DNA of 64,000 nucleotides. Source: Microbacterium halotolerans (GTDB lineage: Bacteria > Actinomycetota > Actinomycetes > Actinomycetales > Microbacteriaceae). Shown piece after piece: positions 44,233 through 55,303 of the stretch; within the stretch, counting starts at the first letter, position 1, and every line of letters starts with the position of its first letter. Under the pieces are notes generated by a model. The model did no database searches. It saw only the letters and a program-made list of their open reading frames with translations, and was not told where the DNA came from. A program made the position numbers and the translations under genes. The DNA lies in the NCBI RefSeq assembly GCF_003569805.1, contig NZ_KZ984051.1, positions 1,033,606-1,097,605 of the forward strand, in the 5' to 3' direction.

Positions 44233-44559
44233 GTGTCGATCGAAGCCGTGCAGCAAGAGCTGAAGGAGTTCGTAGCCGAGCGCGAGTGGGCGCAGTTCCA
44301 CTCTCCCGAGAACCTCGCCAAGTCGGTCTCGATCGAGGCGGCGGAGCTGCTCGAGCACTTCCAGTGGGGCGTGCCGACGGACGACGAGCGCGGCGAGGTG
44401 CTCGACGAGCTCGCCGACGTCCTGACGTATTGCCTCCTGCTGGCGGACCGGCTCGGTGCCGACCCGCTCGAGATCATCCGGGCGAAGTTGGAGAAGACTC
44501 GCGCGAAGTATCCCGTGGGCAAGACCCGCGGGCGGAGCGCGAAGTATGACGAGCTTTGA
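44233..44559 (+). CDS. MazG-like nucleotide pyrophosphohydrolase
   Basis: A 108-residue all-helical NTP pyrophosphatase. The metal-binding pattern is visible as SIEAAELLEHFQW and, about 20 residues on, VLDELADVLTYC (ExxE and ExxD). The start GTG 44233 gives MSIEAVQQELKEF, the normal N-terminus. It overlaps the GIY-YIG/DUF2075 gene by 14 bases, so the two are coupled. Small MazG-type enzymes next to a DUF2075 ATPase recur in accessory loci; depletion of nucleotides during infection is a plausible but unproven role. Confidence 0.87.
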   Translation: MSIEAVQQELKEFVAEREWAQFHSPENLAKSVSIEAAELLEHFQWGVPTDDERGEVLDELADVLTYCLLLADRLGADPLEIIRAKLEKTRAKYPVGKTRGRSAKYDEL

Positions 44560-46330
44560 GATCAACCGCGGTCCGTTCACCGGTACCGCGATTGAGGCGC
44601 TCGGAGGCGCCGGGAATCGACTCGCGAACTGGCCGGTCGTCTACGTGCTGAACGACGACAGATCTGTCTACGTAGGGGAGACGCTCAACGCAGCGAAGCG
44701 GATGCGTCAACATCGCGACCCGAAGTCGAGCAACCGAGCGATGAAGCAGTACCGGATCGTGCTGGGCAAGCGATTCAACAAGTCGGCCTGCCTCGATCTC
44801 GAGTCGCAGCTCATCCGATACTTCAGCGGCGACGGCGTGCGCCTGGTGCGCAACCGCAACGATGGCGTGACTGACGCCGAATACTACGAGCGCGCGTCCT
44901 ATCAGCAGACATTCGCCGACGTGTTCGAGCAGCTCCGGGCGGAAGGCCTGTTCGCGCAGTCACGTCACGAGATCGAGAACAGCGACATGTTCAAGCTGTC
45001 GCCGTTCAAAGCGCTGGAGCCAGGGCAGCGGGCCACCGTCGAGAGCATCCTTGAGGCGCTGTTCGAGGACCTTCCGGAGAAGTTCGACCGCGACGACGCA
45101 GCGCGGACGGGCGAGAGGACTCGCACGAGCACCACGGTCGTCCAAGGCGCGGCAGGCACAGGCAAGACGATCGTCGCCATCTATCTGATCAAGCTGTTGC
45201 GTGACATCGGAGTCGCCGATGACGTCAAGGCGTTCGAGGCCGACTCCGTGTTCTCCGACTTCTTCATGAGCGGCTACCGCGACAAGGCGAAGGGGCTCAA
45301 GATCGGATTCATCGTGCCCCAACAGTCGCTCCGCGAAACCGTGAAGCGTGTGTTCAAGCGGACGCCCGGGCTCAGAGCATCGATGGTTCTGACCCCGTGG
45401 GACCTCGAGAAGCATGAGGGCGAGTTCGACTTGCTGGTCGTCGACGAGGCGCACAGGCTGAATCGGCGCGCGAGCCAGGCGCACCCGACCCTGACGACGC
45501 GCTTCGGCGAGGTCAACAGAGCGCTGTTCAAGCGGGACGACTACGCGTTCACCCAGGTCGATTGGGTGAAACGAAAGAGCAAGCACCAGATCTTCTTCCT
45601 CGACGATGGACAGACCGTGCGCCCGGCGGATATCTCGTACGAGACCCAGCGTGCGCTGATCTCGGACGCGAAGAATGACCATCGCTTCCACCGTCTGATG
45701 ACGCAGATGCGCGTGAAAGCGGGCACTGACTATGTCTCGTACGTGCGCGGGTTGGTTTCGGGCAGGCGGCCAGCCCTCGTGGATATGGGCGAGTACGACT
45801 TCCGCCTGTTCGACTCCGCTGCCAAGATGCGCACGGCGATAGCGGACCGCGACTCAGAATTCGGGCTTTCGCGCATGGTGGCCGGGTACGGGTACAAGTG
45901 GGTCTCCCGCCACCATCCGGATCAGCACGACATCGTGATCGGCGATGACTTCGCGATGAGTTGGAACCGCACCGCCAAGGACTGGATCAACTCGTCGACT
46001 TCGGCGGACGAAGTCGGGTCGATCCACACAGTGCAGGGATACGACCTGAACTACGCCGGCGTGATCATCGGGCCGGAGCTGAAGTGGGACGCTGAAGCGC
46101 AGCGGATCGTTGTCGACCGTTCCAACTACTTCGACACGAAGGGCAAACAGAGCAGCCCGAAGTTCGGCATCACCACGACCGACGAGGACCTGGTCGAGCT
46201 GGTCGTGAACATCTACGTCGTCTTGATGACGCGCGGGATGCTCGGGACCTATGTATGGGTGCACGACAGGGGGCTGCGGGCCGTGATCGACGAGGCGCTG
46301 CGCCCGCTGCAGCTTCGCCCACGCTCGTGA
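44546..46330 (+). CDS. GIY-YIG nuclease / DUF2075 helicase-like protein
   Basis: A 594-residue protein with an N-terminal GIY-YIG domain (VVYVLNDDRSVYVGETLNAA, residues 31-50, then RMRQHRD). A Schlafen-like/DUF2075 SF1-type helicase domain follows: Walker A QGAAGTGKTIVA (near 201), Walker B LLVVDEAHRLNR (near 296), and the late motif GSIHTVQGYDLNYAGVIIG (near 492). It probably couples DNA translocation to cleavage. ATG 44546 sits inside the end of the pyrophosphohydrolase gene. This is the second nuclease-helicase protein of the island, and it marks the right edge of the accessory region. Confidence 0.88.
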   Translation: MTSFEINRGPFTGTAIEALGGAGNRLANWPVVYVLNDDRSVYVGETLNAAKRMRQHRDPKSSNRAMKQYRIVLGKRFNKSACLDLESQLIRYFSGDGVRLVRNRNDGVTDAEYYERASYQQTFADVFEQLRAEGLFAQSRHEIENSDMFKLSPFKALEPGQRATVESILEALFEDLPEKFDRDDAARTGERTRTSTTVVQGAAGTGKTIVAIYLIKLLRDIGVADDVKAFEADSVFSDFFMSGYRDKAKGLKIGFIVPQQSLRETVKRVFKRTPGLRASMVLTPWDLEKHEGEFDLLVVDEAHRLNRRASQAHPTLTTRFGEVNRALFKRDDYAFTQVDWVKRKSKHQIFFLDDGQTVRPADISYETQRALISDAKNDHRFHRLMTQMRVKAGTDYVSYVRGLVSGRRPALVDMGEYDFRLFDSAAKMRTAIADRDSEFGLSRMVAGYGYKWVSRHHPDQHDIVIGDDFAMSWNRTAKDWINSSTSADEVGSIHTVQGYDLNYAGVIIGPELKWDAEAQRIVVDRSNYFDTKGKQSSPKFGITTTDEDLVELVVNIYVVLMTRGMLGTYVWVHDRGLRAVIDEALRPLQLRPRS

Positions 46331-46384
46331 GCAGGGCCTTCGGCTGCGGCTGTACCGGCCCCGAGCACGGTGCCCCGCCGTCAC

Positions 46385-47521
46385 TCACCCGTGCGTCAAC
46401 CGCGCAAGCAGTTCGTTGACCTCACGTGCGACACCCACCAGCGCGGCGTCCGCGCCGAGCGCTGCTGGGGCGATGGTCAGGTCCCGCGTCATCAGCGGGT
46501 GCGAGCCTTCGTATATCTCGCTGCGCAGGGCGGACATGAACGGTTCGAGCGACGTCAGCGCGCCGCTGACGTACAGCGCGCTCGGGTTGAAGAAGTTGAC
46601 CACGGCGCACAGCACCTCGCCGAGGTGGTGGCCGGATTCCCTCGCCAGGCGCGTCGCGACCGGGTGGGCATCGCGCACGAGCGCGAGCACGTCGGTCGTC
46701 GACTCGACCTCGACGCCCTCCTCTTGAAGCAGACGGACGAGGGCGGCACCCGAGGCGACCGTCTCCAGGCACCCGCGATTGCCGCACGAGCACTGGCGAT
46801 CGTGCGCCGCCGAGACTCGGGTGTGGGTGATGTCTCCGGCCACGCCCCCGGCGCCGCGGTAGGTCTGTCCCTCGATCACGATGCCGGCACCGATCGCGGT
46901 GCCCGCCTTCACGGTGATCGACGCTGTCGCCGACGGCGAGTGTGCGAAATGCTCGCCGATGGCCATCGCGTTGGCGTCGTTCTCGACGGCCGCGGGAACA
47001 CCGGCGATCTCGCTCAACAGCGTGCTGATGTCGATATCCGCCCATCCGGGCATGCGCGACGGGCTCACGACGCCGCGCGTGTTCGTGTCGACCGGGCCAG
47101 GCAGAGCGATTCCGACGCCCGCCAATGGGGCCGCCCCGGCCATCCGGCGCAGTTCATCCACGCACGCGGTGAGCACGGTGCGCGGCCCGTCGCTCATCGT
47201 GACTGGGATCTCCGTGCTGCTTGCGAGCGACTTCCCGCGCGGCACGACCGCCAGGCGCGCGTGCGCGCCGCCGAGGTCGATCGCGCCGATCAGGTCGGCG
47301 TCACCGGCCAGGCGGAGCTCCTTCGCGCGGCGGCCACCCGTCGAGCCGCGGGCTTCCCCTTCTTCGACCAGACGCTGCGCCAAAAGCGACTGCACGTGCT
47401 GCGACACCGTCGACGGCGACAGGTTCAGGATCTGTGCGATGTCGCGACGCGAACGGGCGCGGCCAGACCCGATCACGGCGAGCACGTGGTTCTCGGCCGT
47501 GCTGTTGCTGGTGCGCGTCAT
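46385..47521 (-). CDS. ROK-family transcriptional repressor
   Basis: A 378-residue NagC/XylR-type regulator. Residues 8-70 are a winged helix (SRRDIAQILNLSPSTVSQHV). The ROK domain has the ATP-like loop GAIDLGGAHARLAVV, a sugar-binding region around EVENDANAMA-type VENDANAMAIG, and the zinc motif CSCGNRGCLETVASG. Such regulators respond to amino sugars or their phosphates. It is divergent from the oligopeptide transporter operon, which ends in a ROK kinase, and so is the obvious candidate regulator. The start is ATG 47521. Confidence 0.9.
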   Translation of the reverse strand: MTRTSNSTAENHVLAVIGSGRARSRRDIAQILNLSPSTVSQHVQSLLAQRLVEEGEARGSTGGRRAKELRLAGDADLIGAIDLGGAHARLAVVPRGKSLASSTEIPVTMSDGPRTVLTACVDELRRMAGAAPLAGVGIALPGPVDTNTRGVVSPSRMPGWADIDISTLLSEIAGVPAAVENDANAMAIGEHFAHSPSATASITVKAGTAIGAGIVIEGQTYRGAGGVAGDITHTRVSAAHDRQCSCGNRGCLETVASGAALVRLLQEEGVEVESTTDVLALVRDAHPVATRLARESGHHLGEVLCAVVNFFNPSALYVSGALTSLEPFMSALRSEIYEGSHPLMTRDLTIAPAALGADAALVGVAREVNELLARLTHG

Positions 47522-47625
47522 GGTGCCCCCTCGCAGCGATACTTTGTGCGCGTCGACTTCTTACGGTATCGGATTAACTTATTCGTGACACTTCATACTA
47601 TTTACGTAAGAACTTAGTTCGGCTA

Positions 47626-47637
47626 CCGTAGTTACGG
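47626..47637. promoter_or_regulatory. Small palindrome in the ROK/ABC divergent promoter region
   Basis: CCGTA-GT-TACGG is a perfect 5-bp inverted repeat in an AT-rich stretch (47560-47640) between the two divergent genes. It is a candidate ROK operator, though short. TACTAT at 47597 could be a -10 box for the transporter operon. Confidence 0.35.
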
Positions 47638-47694
47638 AACTGCTCCACATCCCATCGCCGCGCGACGCCGCGCGGGTATCCACCAGGAGGACAC

Positions 47695-49509
47695 ATGCGA
47701 GCGAACTTCGCATCTCGCGGCCGCAGGGCTGCACTGACCGCGCTCGGCGCGGCCGCAGCTGTCGGGCTCATCGCCGGCTGTACGGGCGGGGCCGGCAGCG
47801 GCACCGCGAGCGGTGATGACACGAACGAGGTCAACTACGCTCTTCCCGCCAACGCGACCCCCAACTGGATGATCCCGCTGGCCACCGCAGGCAAGATGAC
47901 GTCGCACAACTCCGCCATGATCCGCTCGCTGTATGAGCCGCTCATCGCGTACGACGGCTCGGAGGGCGACGCCGTCGACCGCGTTCCCACGGCCGACCTC
48001 GCCGACACCGTCGAGTTCAGCGAGGACGATACCGAGGTCACGATCACGCTCGACGAGCGCACCTGGTCGGACGGCGAGCCGATCACATCCGCCGACGTCG
48101 CCTTCTGGCTCGACCTCGTCAAGGCGAACAAGGACGTCTGGGGCAGCTACCGCGCCGGCGCCATGCCCGACCTGATCGACACGGTCGAGACGCCGGATGA
48201 CAAGACCGTCGTGCTCACCTTCGACGGTTCGTACAACGAAGAGTGGCTGCTCGCCTCGCAGCTCACCCTGATCGTTCCGATCCCGGCGCACGCCTGGAGC
48301 ATCACCGAGGACGGCGGCACTCCCGATCCGGAGCTGGCGAAGTCCGAAGAGGGCGCGACGCAGATCTGGGAGTACCTGATCGCGGAGGGCGAGGACCTCG
48401 GCGGCTATGCCGGCAACCCGCTCTTCGACACCACGAGCGGCCCGCTCGCGCTCGAGAGCTTCAGCGACAGCGGCAAGGTCACCCTCGTCAAGAACGACGC
48501 CTATGACGGCGATGACGCGGCGCAGTCCGAGACGATCAACTTCCTGCCCTTCACCAGCGTCGACGCCGAGGTCGCGGCCGTGCGCTCGGGCGAGGTCGAC
48601 TACGGCTACATCCCGACAAACGAGCTCGACAACTCGGCTCAGTACGAAGACCTCGGCTTCGACGTGGTCAACTGGGACGGCTGGGCGATCACCTACCTGC
48701 CGTACAACTTCAACAACCCCGAGATGGGCCCGGTCTACTCGCAGCTGTACGTGCGCCAGGCGCTGCAGCAGCTGATCGACCAGGACACGATCGCCGAGAC
48801 GGTCTGGCACGGCGCAGCGAACCCGGGCTACGGCCCGGTTCCGCAGAACCCCGACAACAAGTTCCTCTCCGACGAGCAGCGGGAGAATCCGTACCCGTTC
48901 GACCCGGATGCAGCGGCCGCGCTGCTCGAGGACAACGGCTGGACGCTCGGCTCTGACAGCATCTGTGAGTGCGTCACCGGCGCCGACTGCGGTGAGGGAA
49001 TCTCGGACGGGCAGAAGCTCGCCATCACGATCCTGACCCAGAGCGGCAGCACCGAGACGGACAACATGTTCGCCACGATGAAGTCGACCTTCGAAGAGGC
49101 CGGCGTCGGCGTCACCATCGAGGAGGCCCCGCTGAACACCGTGCTCGGATCGATCCCCGCCTGCGAGTCGGATTCGCCCGAGTGCACCTGGGAGCTGCCG
49201 TTCTTCGGGACCGCGGGCTCGTGGTACTTCCCGGCGTACTCGACCGGTGAGCAGCTCTTCTCGACCAGCGGCGGATCGAACTTCGGCTCGTACAGCGACG
49301 AGAAGATGGACGAGCTCATCGAGGCCACCCTCGCAGGTGGCGACGAGACCGCGATGCAGGAGTACTCGGCCTACGGCGCGACGCAGCTTCCCGTGATGTG
49401 GGTGCCGAACCCCGTGTACCAGATGTCGGTCATCAGCCAGGGCATGACCGGCGTCGAGCAGGACTCGCTGGGCAACTTCCACCCGCAGCGCTGGGGCTGG
49501 GAGAAGTAG
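47695..49509 (+). CDS. Oligopeptide/dipeptide ABC transporter substrate-binding lipoprotein
   Basis: A 604-residue SBP_bac_5 protein. The signal peptide ends with LIAGC (lipid Cys29). The mature protein has the family segments NSAMIRSLYEPLIAYDG, TWSDGEPITSADVAFWLDLV and YVRQALQQLIDQDTIAETV. AGGAGGA precedes the ATG closely. It binds the substrate outside the membrane for the permease pair DppB/DppC-like encoded next. A pair of Cys in SICECVTGADCGEG may form a disulfide. The operon context suggests peptides or sugar-containing peptides. Confidence 0.93.
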   Translation: MRANFASRGRRAALTALGAAAAVGLIAGCTGGAGSGTASGDDTNEVNYALPANATPNWMIPLATAGKMTSHNSAMIRSLYEPLIAYDGSEGDAVDRVPTADLADTVEFSEDDTEVTITLDERTWSDGEPITSADVAFWLDLVKANKDVWGSYRAGAMPDLIDTVETPDDKTVVLTFDGSYNEEWLLASQLTLIVPIPAHAWSITEDGGTPDPELAKSEEGATQIWEYLIAEGEDLGGYAGNPLFDTTSGPLALESFSDSGKVTLVKNDAYDGDDAAQSETINFLPFTSVDAEVAAVRSGEVDYGYIPTNELDNSAQYEDLGFDVVNWDGWAITYLPYNFNNPEMGPVYSQLYVRQALQQLIDQDTIAETVWHGAANPGYGPVPQNPDNKFLSDEQRENPYPFDPDAAAALLEDNGWTLGSDSICECVTGADCGEGISDGQKLAITILTQSGSTETDNMFATMKSTFEEAGVGVTIEEAPLNTVLGSIPACESDSPECTWELPFFGTAGSWYFPAYSTGEQLFSTSGGSNFGSYSDEKMDELIEATLAGGDETAMQEYSAYGATQLPVMWVPNPVYQMSVISQGMTGVEQDSLGNFHPQRWGWEK

Positions 49510-49515
49510 AGCCCC

Positions 49516-50550
49516 GTGAGCTCGACTCCCGATTCGCTCCCCGCGACCGTCGCCGCTCAGGCGGCGGTCGCGGGCAAGCGGCCGCGCCGCCACCCGTTCC
49601 TGTTCTTCCTGCTGCGCCGCATCGCGCAGGCGCTCGTCGTGATCTTCGTGGTCACCATCGTCGTCTTCGTGCTGCTGCAGATGCTGCCGGGAGGCCCCGC
49701 GCGCGGCGTGCTCGGAGTGCAGGCCACGCCCGAGCAGATCGCGCAGTTCAACCAGCAGCAGGGCTATGACCGCCCGCTCTGGGAGCAGTACTTCGCGTTC
49801 CTCGGTCGCCTGCTCACCGGCGATCTCGGGCAGTCGTACCTGCTCAACATGTCGGTGGCCGATGCCATCAGCATGCGCCTGCCGAAGACCCTGCTGCTGA
49901 CAGGGCTGTCGTTGGTGATCGCCCTGGTCATCGCCGTGCCGGTCGGCATCTTCCAGGCGGTGCGCCGCAACCGCGGTGCGGACTACACCCTGTCCGCGCT
50001 CGCGATCGTCGCGTACTCCACGCCGAGCTTCTTCCTCGGCATGCTGCTCATCATGATCTTCAGCCAGACGCTCGGCCTCCTGCCGGCCAACGCCCCGCAG
50101 GGCGAGACCGTCACCGCCGTCCTGGCCGAGCCCGCGCGACTCATCCTTCCGGTGCTCACCGGCGCGATCCCGCTCGTCGCCAACTTCAGCCGCTACATGC
50201 GCTCGTCCGCGCTCGACAACCTCAGCGAGGACTACATCCGCACGGCGCGTTCGAAGGGCACTCCGTTCAAGCGCGTGCTCTCCAAGCACCTCCTGCGCAA
50301 CTCGCTCACGCCCGTGATCGCGATGCTCGGCTATCAGCTGCCGGTGATGTTCGGCGGCGCTCTCGTGATCGAGCAGCTCTTCAACTACCCGGGTATGGGC
50401 CTGCTGTTCTGGAGCGCGGCGCAGTCGAGCGACTTCCCGGTGCTGCTGGGCTGCGTGCTCGTCATCTCGGTCGCGACGGTCATCGGCTCGCTGCTGGCCG
50501 ACATCATCCAGGCGGTCCTCGACCCGCGCATCCGGGGAGGCCTCGCGTGA
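49516..50550 (+). CDS. ABC transporter permease, DppB-type
   Basis: A 344-residue membrane subunit with about six helices and the BPD_transp_1 coupling loop EDYIRTARSKGTPFKRVLSKH. The N-terminus has an extra 30-residue cytoplasmic lead, then FFLLRRIAQALVVIFVVTIV and the DppB-specific LPGGPARGVLG. GTG 49516 is only six bases after the binding-protein stop. It pairs with the next permease. Confidence 0.93.
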   Translation: MSSTPDSLPATVAAQAAVAGKRPRRHPFLFFLLRRIAQALVVIFVVTIVVFVLLQMLPGGPARGVLGVQATPEQIAQFNQQQGYDRPLWEQYFAFLGRLLTGDLGQSYLLNMSVADAISMRLPKTLLLTGLSLVIALVIAVPVGIFQAVRRNRGADYTLSALAIVAYSTPSFFLGMLLIMIFSQTLGLLPANAPQGETVTAVLAEPARLILPVLTGAIPLVANFSRYMRSSALDNLSEDYIRTARSKGTPFKRVLSKHLLRNSLTPVIAMLGYQLPVMFGGALVIEQLFNYPGMGLLFWSAAQSSDFPVLLGCVLVISVATVIGSLLADIIQAVLDPRIRGGLA

Positions 50551-51379
50551 GCTTCATGAAACGCTTCGCCCAGAACAGGCTGGCCGTCGTCGGCCTGGTC
50601 ATCCTCGCCCTCGCGGCGCTGTTCGTGACGATCGGGCCGCTGCTGTACCCGACCGATCAGGTGCACACGAACCTCGAGATCGCCGATCTGAAGCCGGGCG
50701 AGCAGGGGCACCCGCTCGGCACCGACGCGCTCGGCTACGACGTGCTCGGCCGCCTCATGATCGGCGGACGCACATCGCTGCTCGTCGGTATCTTCGCCGG
50801 CCTCTTGGCCACCGTGATCGGCACGATGTGGGGCGCCATCGCGGGCTACGTCGGCGGGGTCGTCGATGCCGTGATGATGCGCATCGTCGACGCCGGAATC
50901 GCGATCCCGGCGATCTTCCTGCTGCTCGTGCTGTCGAGCATCGTCCAGCCCAGCGTGGTCATCATGATCGTCGTCATCGGTGTGGTGTCGTGGCTCGTGC
51001 CCGCACGCCTGGTGCGTGCCGAGGCGCTGTCGGTGAAGACCCGCGACTACGTGGTCGCCGCCCGCGCGATGGGCGCCTCGCACACGCGCATCGTCGGCCG
51101 CCACATCGTGCCGAACACCGTCGGAACCGTCGTCGTCAACGCGACCTTCCAGGTCGCGGACGCGATCCTGCTCGTCGCCTACGTGAGCTTCCTCGGCATG
51201 GGCCTGCAGCCGCCGGCCACCGACTGGGGTGCCATGCTCAGCGACGGCCTCGGTCTCATCTACCAGGGCGCCTGGTGGCTCATCCTGCCGCCCGGCATCG
51301 CGATCGTGCTCGTCGTCTGTGCGCTGAACTTCATCGGCGACGGCCTGCGCGATGTCTTCGACGTGAAGGGAAAGACGGC

Positions 51380-51383
<4 letters not shown>
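50547..51383 (+). CDS. ABC transporter permease, DppC-type
   Basis: A 278-residue partner permease with about six helices. It has the DppC-type HPLGTDALGYDVLGRLMIGG-like segment and the coupling loop KTRDYVVAARAMGASHTRIVG. The start overlaps the DppB-type stop by four bases and its stop overlaps the ATPase start by four bases, giving strict stoichiometric coupling. Confidence 0.93.
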
Positions 51384-53047
<1,664 letters not shown>

Positions 53048-53048
53048 C

Positions 53049-54551
53049 ATGACCCTTCCCCGTATCGCCATCGTCGGCATCGCCATCGAGTCGAGCGCGT
53101 ACGCGGCCCACAAGGCCGACTACCGCGACTTCCCGGTGCTGACGGGAGATGCACTGTTCGAACGCTACGCCTTCCTCGCCGAGGGGGCGCCGCTGCGGGA
53201 GGCGGCCGAGTGGCTGCCGATATTCATGGCTCGCGCCATCCCCGGCGGTGCTGTGCGCCGCGAGGTGTACGACGATTTCAAGCAGCGGATCGTCGCGGGG
53301 CTGCGCGAGGCCGGCCCCGTGGACGGCGTGTACTTCGACATCCACGGCGCGATGAGCGTTGTGGACGTGGACGACGCCGAGGGCGACCTCGTCACCGCGG
53401 TGCGCGAGGTCGTCGGCAGCGATGCACTGATCGCCGCGCCGATGGACCTGCACGGCAACATGTCGGAGACCCTCGCTCTCGCTCTGGACCTGCCGACGTG
53501 CTATCGCCTCGCGCCGCACGAGGATGCGTGGGAGACCAAGGAGCGCTCGGCCGCGCGCCTCGTCGAGTGGCTCGGCCGGGACGAGAAACCGATGACCGCA
53601 TGGGTGCGGGTGCCGATCCTGCTGCCGGGGGAGAAGACATCGACGAGGGTCGAGCCTGCCCGCTCCCTGTACGCGCAGATCGACGACGTCGAGAAGAAGC
53701 CGGGCGTCAGCGACCTCGGCCTGTGGATCGGCTACGCGTGGGCGGACGAGCCGCGCTGCCACGCCACAGTCATGGTCACGGGCGACGAGATCGACGTCAT
53801 CACGGCCGAGGCCGAGCGGATCGCCGGCGAGCTGTGGGACGCCCGAGAAGGCTTCGAGTTCGTCGGGCCTCCCGGCACGCTCGACGAGGCCGTGGCGGCG
53901 GCGCTGGCGCACGAGGGCGAGAAGCCCTACCTGATCAGCGACTCGGGTGACAATCCAGGCGCGGGCGGCTCGGGCGACGTGACGTGGACGCTCGCTCGCC
54001 TGCTCGGCAAGCCCGAGCTGACAGGTGCGGACGCGCCGGTGACGTATGTCGCGTCGGTCTTCGACCACGAGGGCGTCGCCGCGCTGGCCTCTGTCGCGGT
54101 GGGCTCGGAGGTCGACGTGACCGTCGGCGCTCGGGTCGATGACCGCGTCTCCGGTCCGGTGCGCATCGCCGGCGTGCTCGAGTCGTTCCACGCGGGCGAC
54201 CCGGCCGCGGGCCGCATCGCCGTGGTCCGCGTGGGAGGCATCCGGGCGGTCGTCACGGAGTTCCGCAAGGCCTACCACGACGTCGCCGATTTCCGGGCGA
54301 TCGGGCTCGAGCCGACCGAGGCGGACATCGTCGTGACGAAGATCGGCTATCTCGAGCCGACCCTGTACGACGTCGCGAAGGGCTGGACGCTCGCGCTGAC
54401 GCCCGGGCCGGTGGACCAGGATCTGGAACGGCTCGGCCACAGCCGCATCGTGCGCCCGATGTTCCCCTATGACGACTTCGCCGAGCGGCCCGACCTGTCG
54501 GCGGCGGTGCTGCAGAACCGCGGCTACGTGCGCGGCTTCGCCGGCGCATGA
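53049..54551 (+). CDS. M81-family metallopeptidase (MlrC/microcystinase C-like)
   Basis: A 500-residue protein of the DUF1485/M81 family. Conserved putative zinc-site segments are VYFDIHGAMSV (near 98-108), APMDLHGNMSE, APHEDAWETKERSA and SDSGDNPGAGGSGDVT. MlrC cleaves linearised microcystin and tetrapeptide products; relatives in catabolic operons probably cleave unusual peptide or amide bonds. ATG 53049 is one base past the ATPase stop. Coupling to a peptide importer supports a role in degrading the imported substrate. No signal peptide, so it is cytoplasmic. Confidence 0.9.
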   Translation: MTLPRIAIVGIAIESSAYAAHKADYRDFPVLTGDALFERYAFLAEGAPLREAAEWLPIFMARAIPGGAVRREVYDDFKQRIVAGLREAGPVDGVYFDIHGAMSVVDVDDAEGDLVTAVREVVGSDALIAAPMDLHGNMSETLALALDLPTCYRLAPHEDAWETKERSAARLVEWLGRDEKPMTAWVRVPILLPGEKTSTRVEPARSLYAQIDDVEKKPGVSDLGLWIGYAWADEPRCHATVMVTGDEIDVITAEAERIAGELWDAREGFEFVGPPGTLDEAVAAALAHEGEKPYLISDSGDNPGAGGSGDVTWTLARLLGKPELTGADAPVTYVASVFDHEGVAALASVAVGSEVDVTVGARVDDRVSGPVRIAGVLESFHAGDPAAGRIAVVRVGGIRAVVTEFRKAYHDVADFRAIGLEPTEADIVVTKIGYLEPTLYDVAKGWTLALTPGPVDQDLERLGHSRIVRPMFPYDDFAERPDLSAAVLQNRGYVRGFAGA

Positions 54552-55303
54552 ACGCGCAGGCATCGGAATCAGGGGAACGGATGACCTTCTTCGAACTCGC
54601 CGTGCAGGATGCGCGGGGCCTCGTCGTCGCCGCGGATGTCCGCCCCGACCGGATGGAGCTGTGCACCGCGCTGTCGACCGGTGGCGTGACGCCGTCATCC
54701 GGGCTCATCGAAGCGGCCGTGGCCACGGGGGTGCCAGTGCACGTGCTGGTGCGCCCACGGGAAGGCGGCTTCGAGTACGAGGAGAGCGAGAAGGCACTGA
54801 TCGTGGCGGATGCGGCGCGGGCCGTCTCGCTCGGCGTCGCGGGCGTGGTCGTCGGCGGGCTCGCGGACGGCGTGATCGATGAAGCCCTCATGCTGCGAGT
54901 GCGCGAGGTCGTCGGAGATGCAGAGGTGACGTTCCATCGGGCGTTCGATCAGCTCGGCGATCTGGAAGCCGGCATCGAACTTCTCGCCGGTCTGAGCGTG
55001 ACGCGCGTGCTGACATCCGGGGGCGCTCCGTCGGCTCTCGAGGGCGTCGAGGTGCTCCGCCGGCTTGTGCAGCGTGCGGCCGGGCGGGTGCAGATCATGG
55101 CGAGCGCCGGCGTGACGTCGGTGAACGCCGGGACGCTGGCCGACACCGGGGTCGACGCCGTGCACGCGTCGGCGAAGAGGGCCGTGGTCGAGCGCTTGGC
55201 CGTCGGCCTCGGCAGCGCAGCCGGCGCAGGCGAGACAGTGTTCCACACGGCGGACGCCGACGAGGCCCGCGCGATCAAGGCAGTGCTGCGAGGAGAACGT
55301 TGA
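54548..55303 (+). CDS. cutC: CutC-family TIM-barrel protein
   Basis: A 251-residue member of the CutC family: RMELCTALSTGGVTPSSGLI, VHVLVRPREGGFEYEESE, VTFHRAFDQ and RVLTSGGAPSALEGV are the conserved barrel loops. The name comes from an E. coli copper phenotype that is not well supported as a direct function. Here the gene is locked between a peptidase and a ROK kinase, with four-base overlaps on both sides, so a metabolic role in the same catabolic route is more likely than copper handling (inference). ATG 54548 or 54581 could start it. Confidence 0.88.
   Translation: MNAQASESGERMTFFELAVQDARGLVVAADVRPDRMELCTALSTGGVTPSSGLIEAAVATGVPVHVLVRPREGGFEYEESEKALIVADAARAVSLGVAGVVVGGLADGVIDEALMLRVREVVGDAEVTFHRAFDQLGDLEAGIELLAGLSVTRVLTSGGAPSALEGVEVLRRLVQRAAGRVQIMASAGVTSVNAGTLADTGVDAVHASAKRAVVERLAVGLGSAAGAGETVFHTADADEARAIKAVLRGER

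Noticed and set aside
47632..50289. 885-codon minus-strand frame opposite the oligopeptide transporter genes
   Set aside because: It is a shadow frame in GC-rich DNA. The plus strand has a lipoprotein signal, family motifs and overlapping operon structure.
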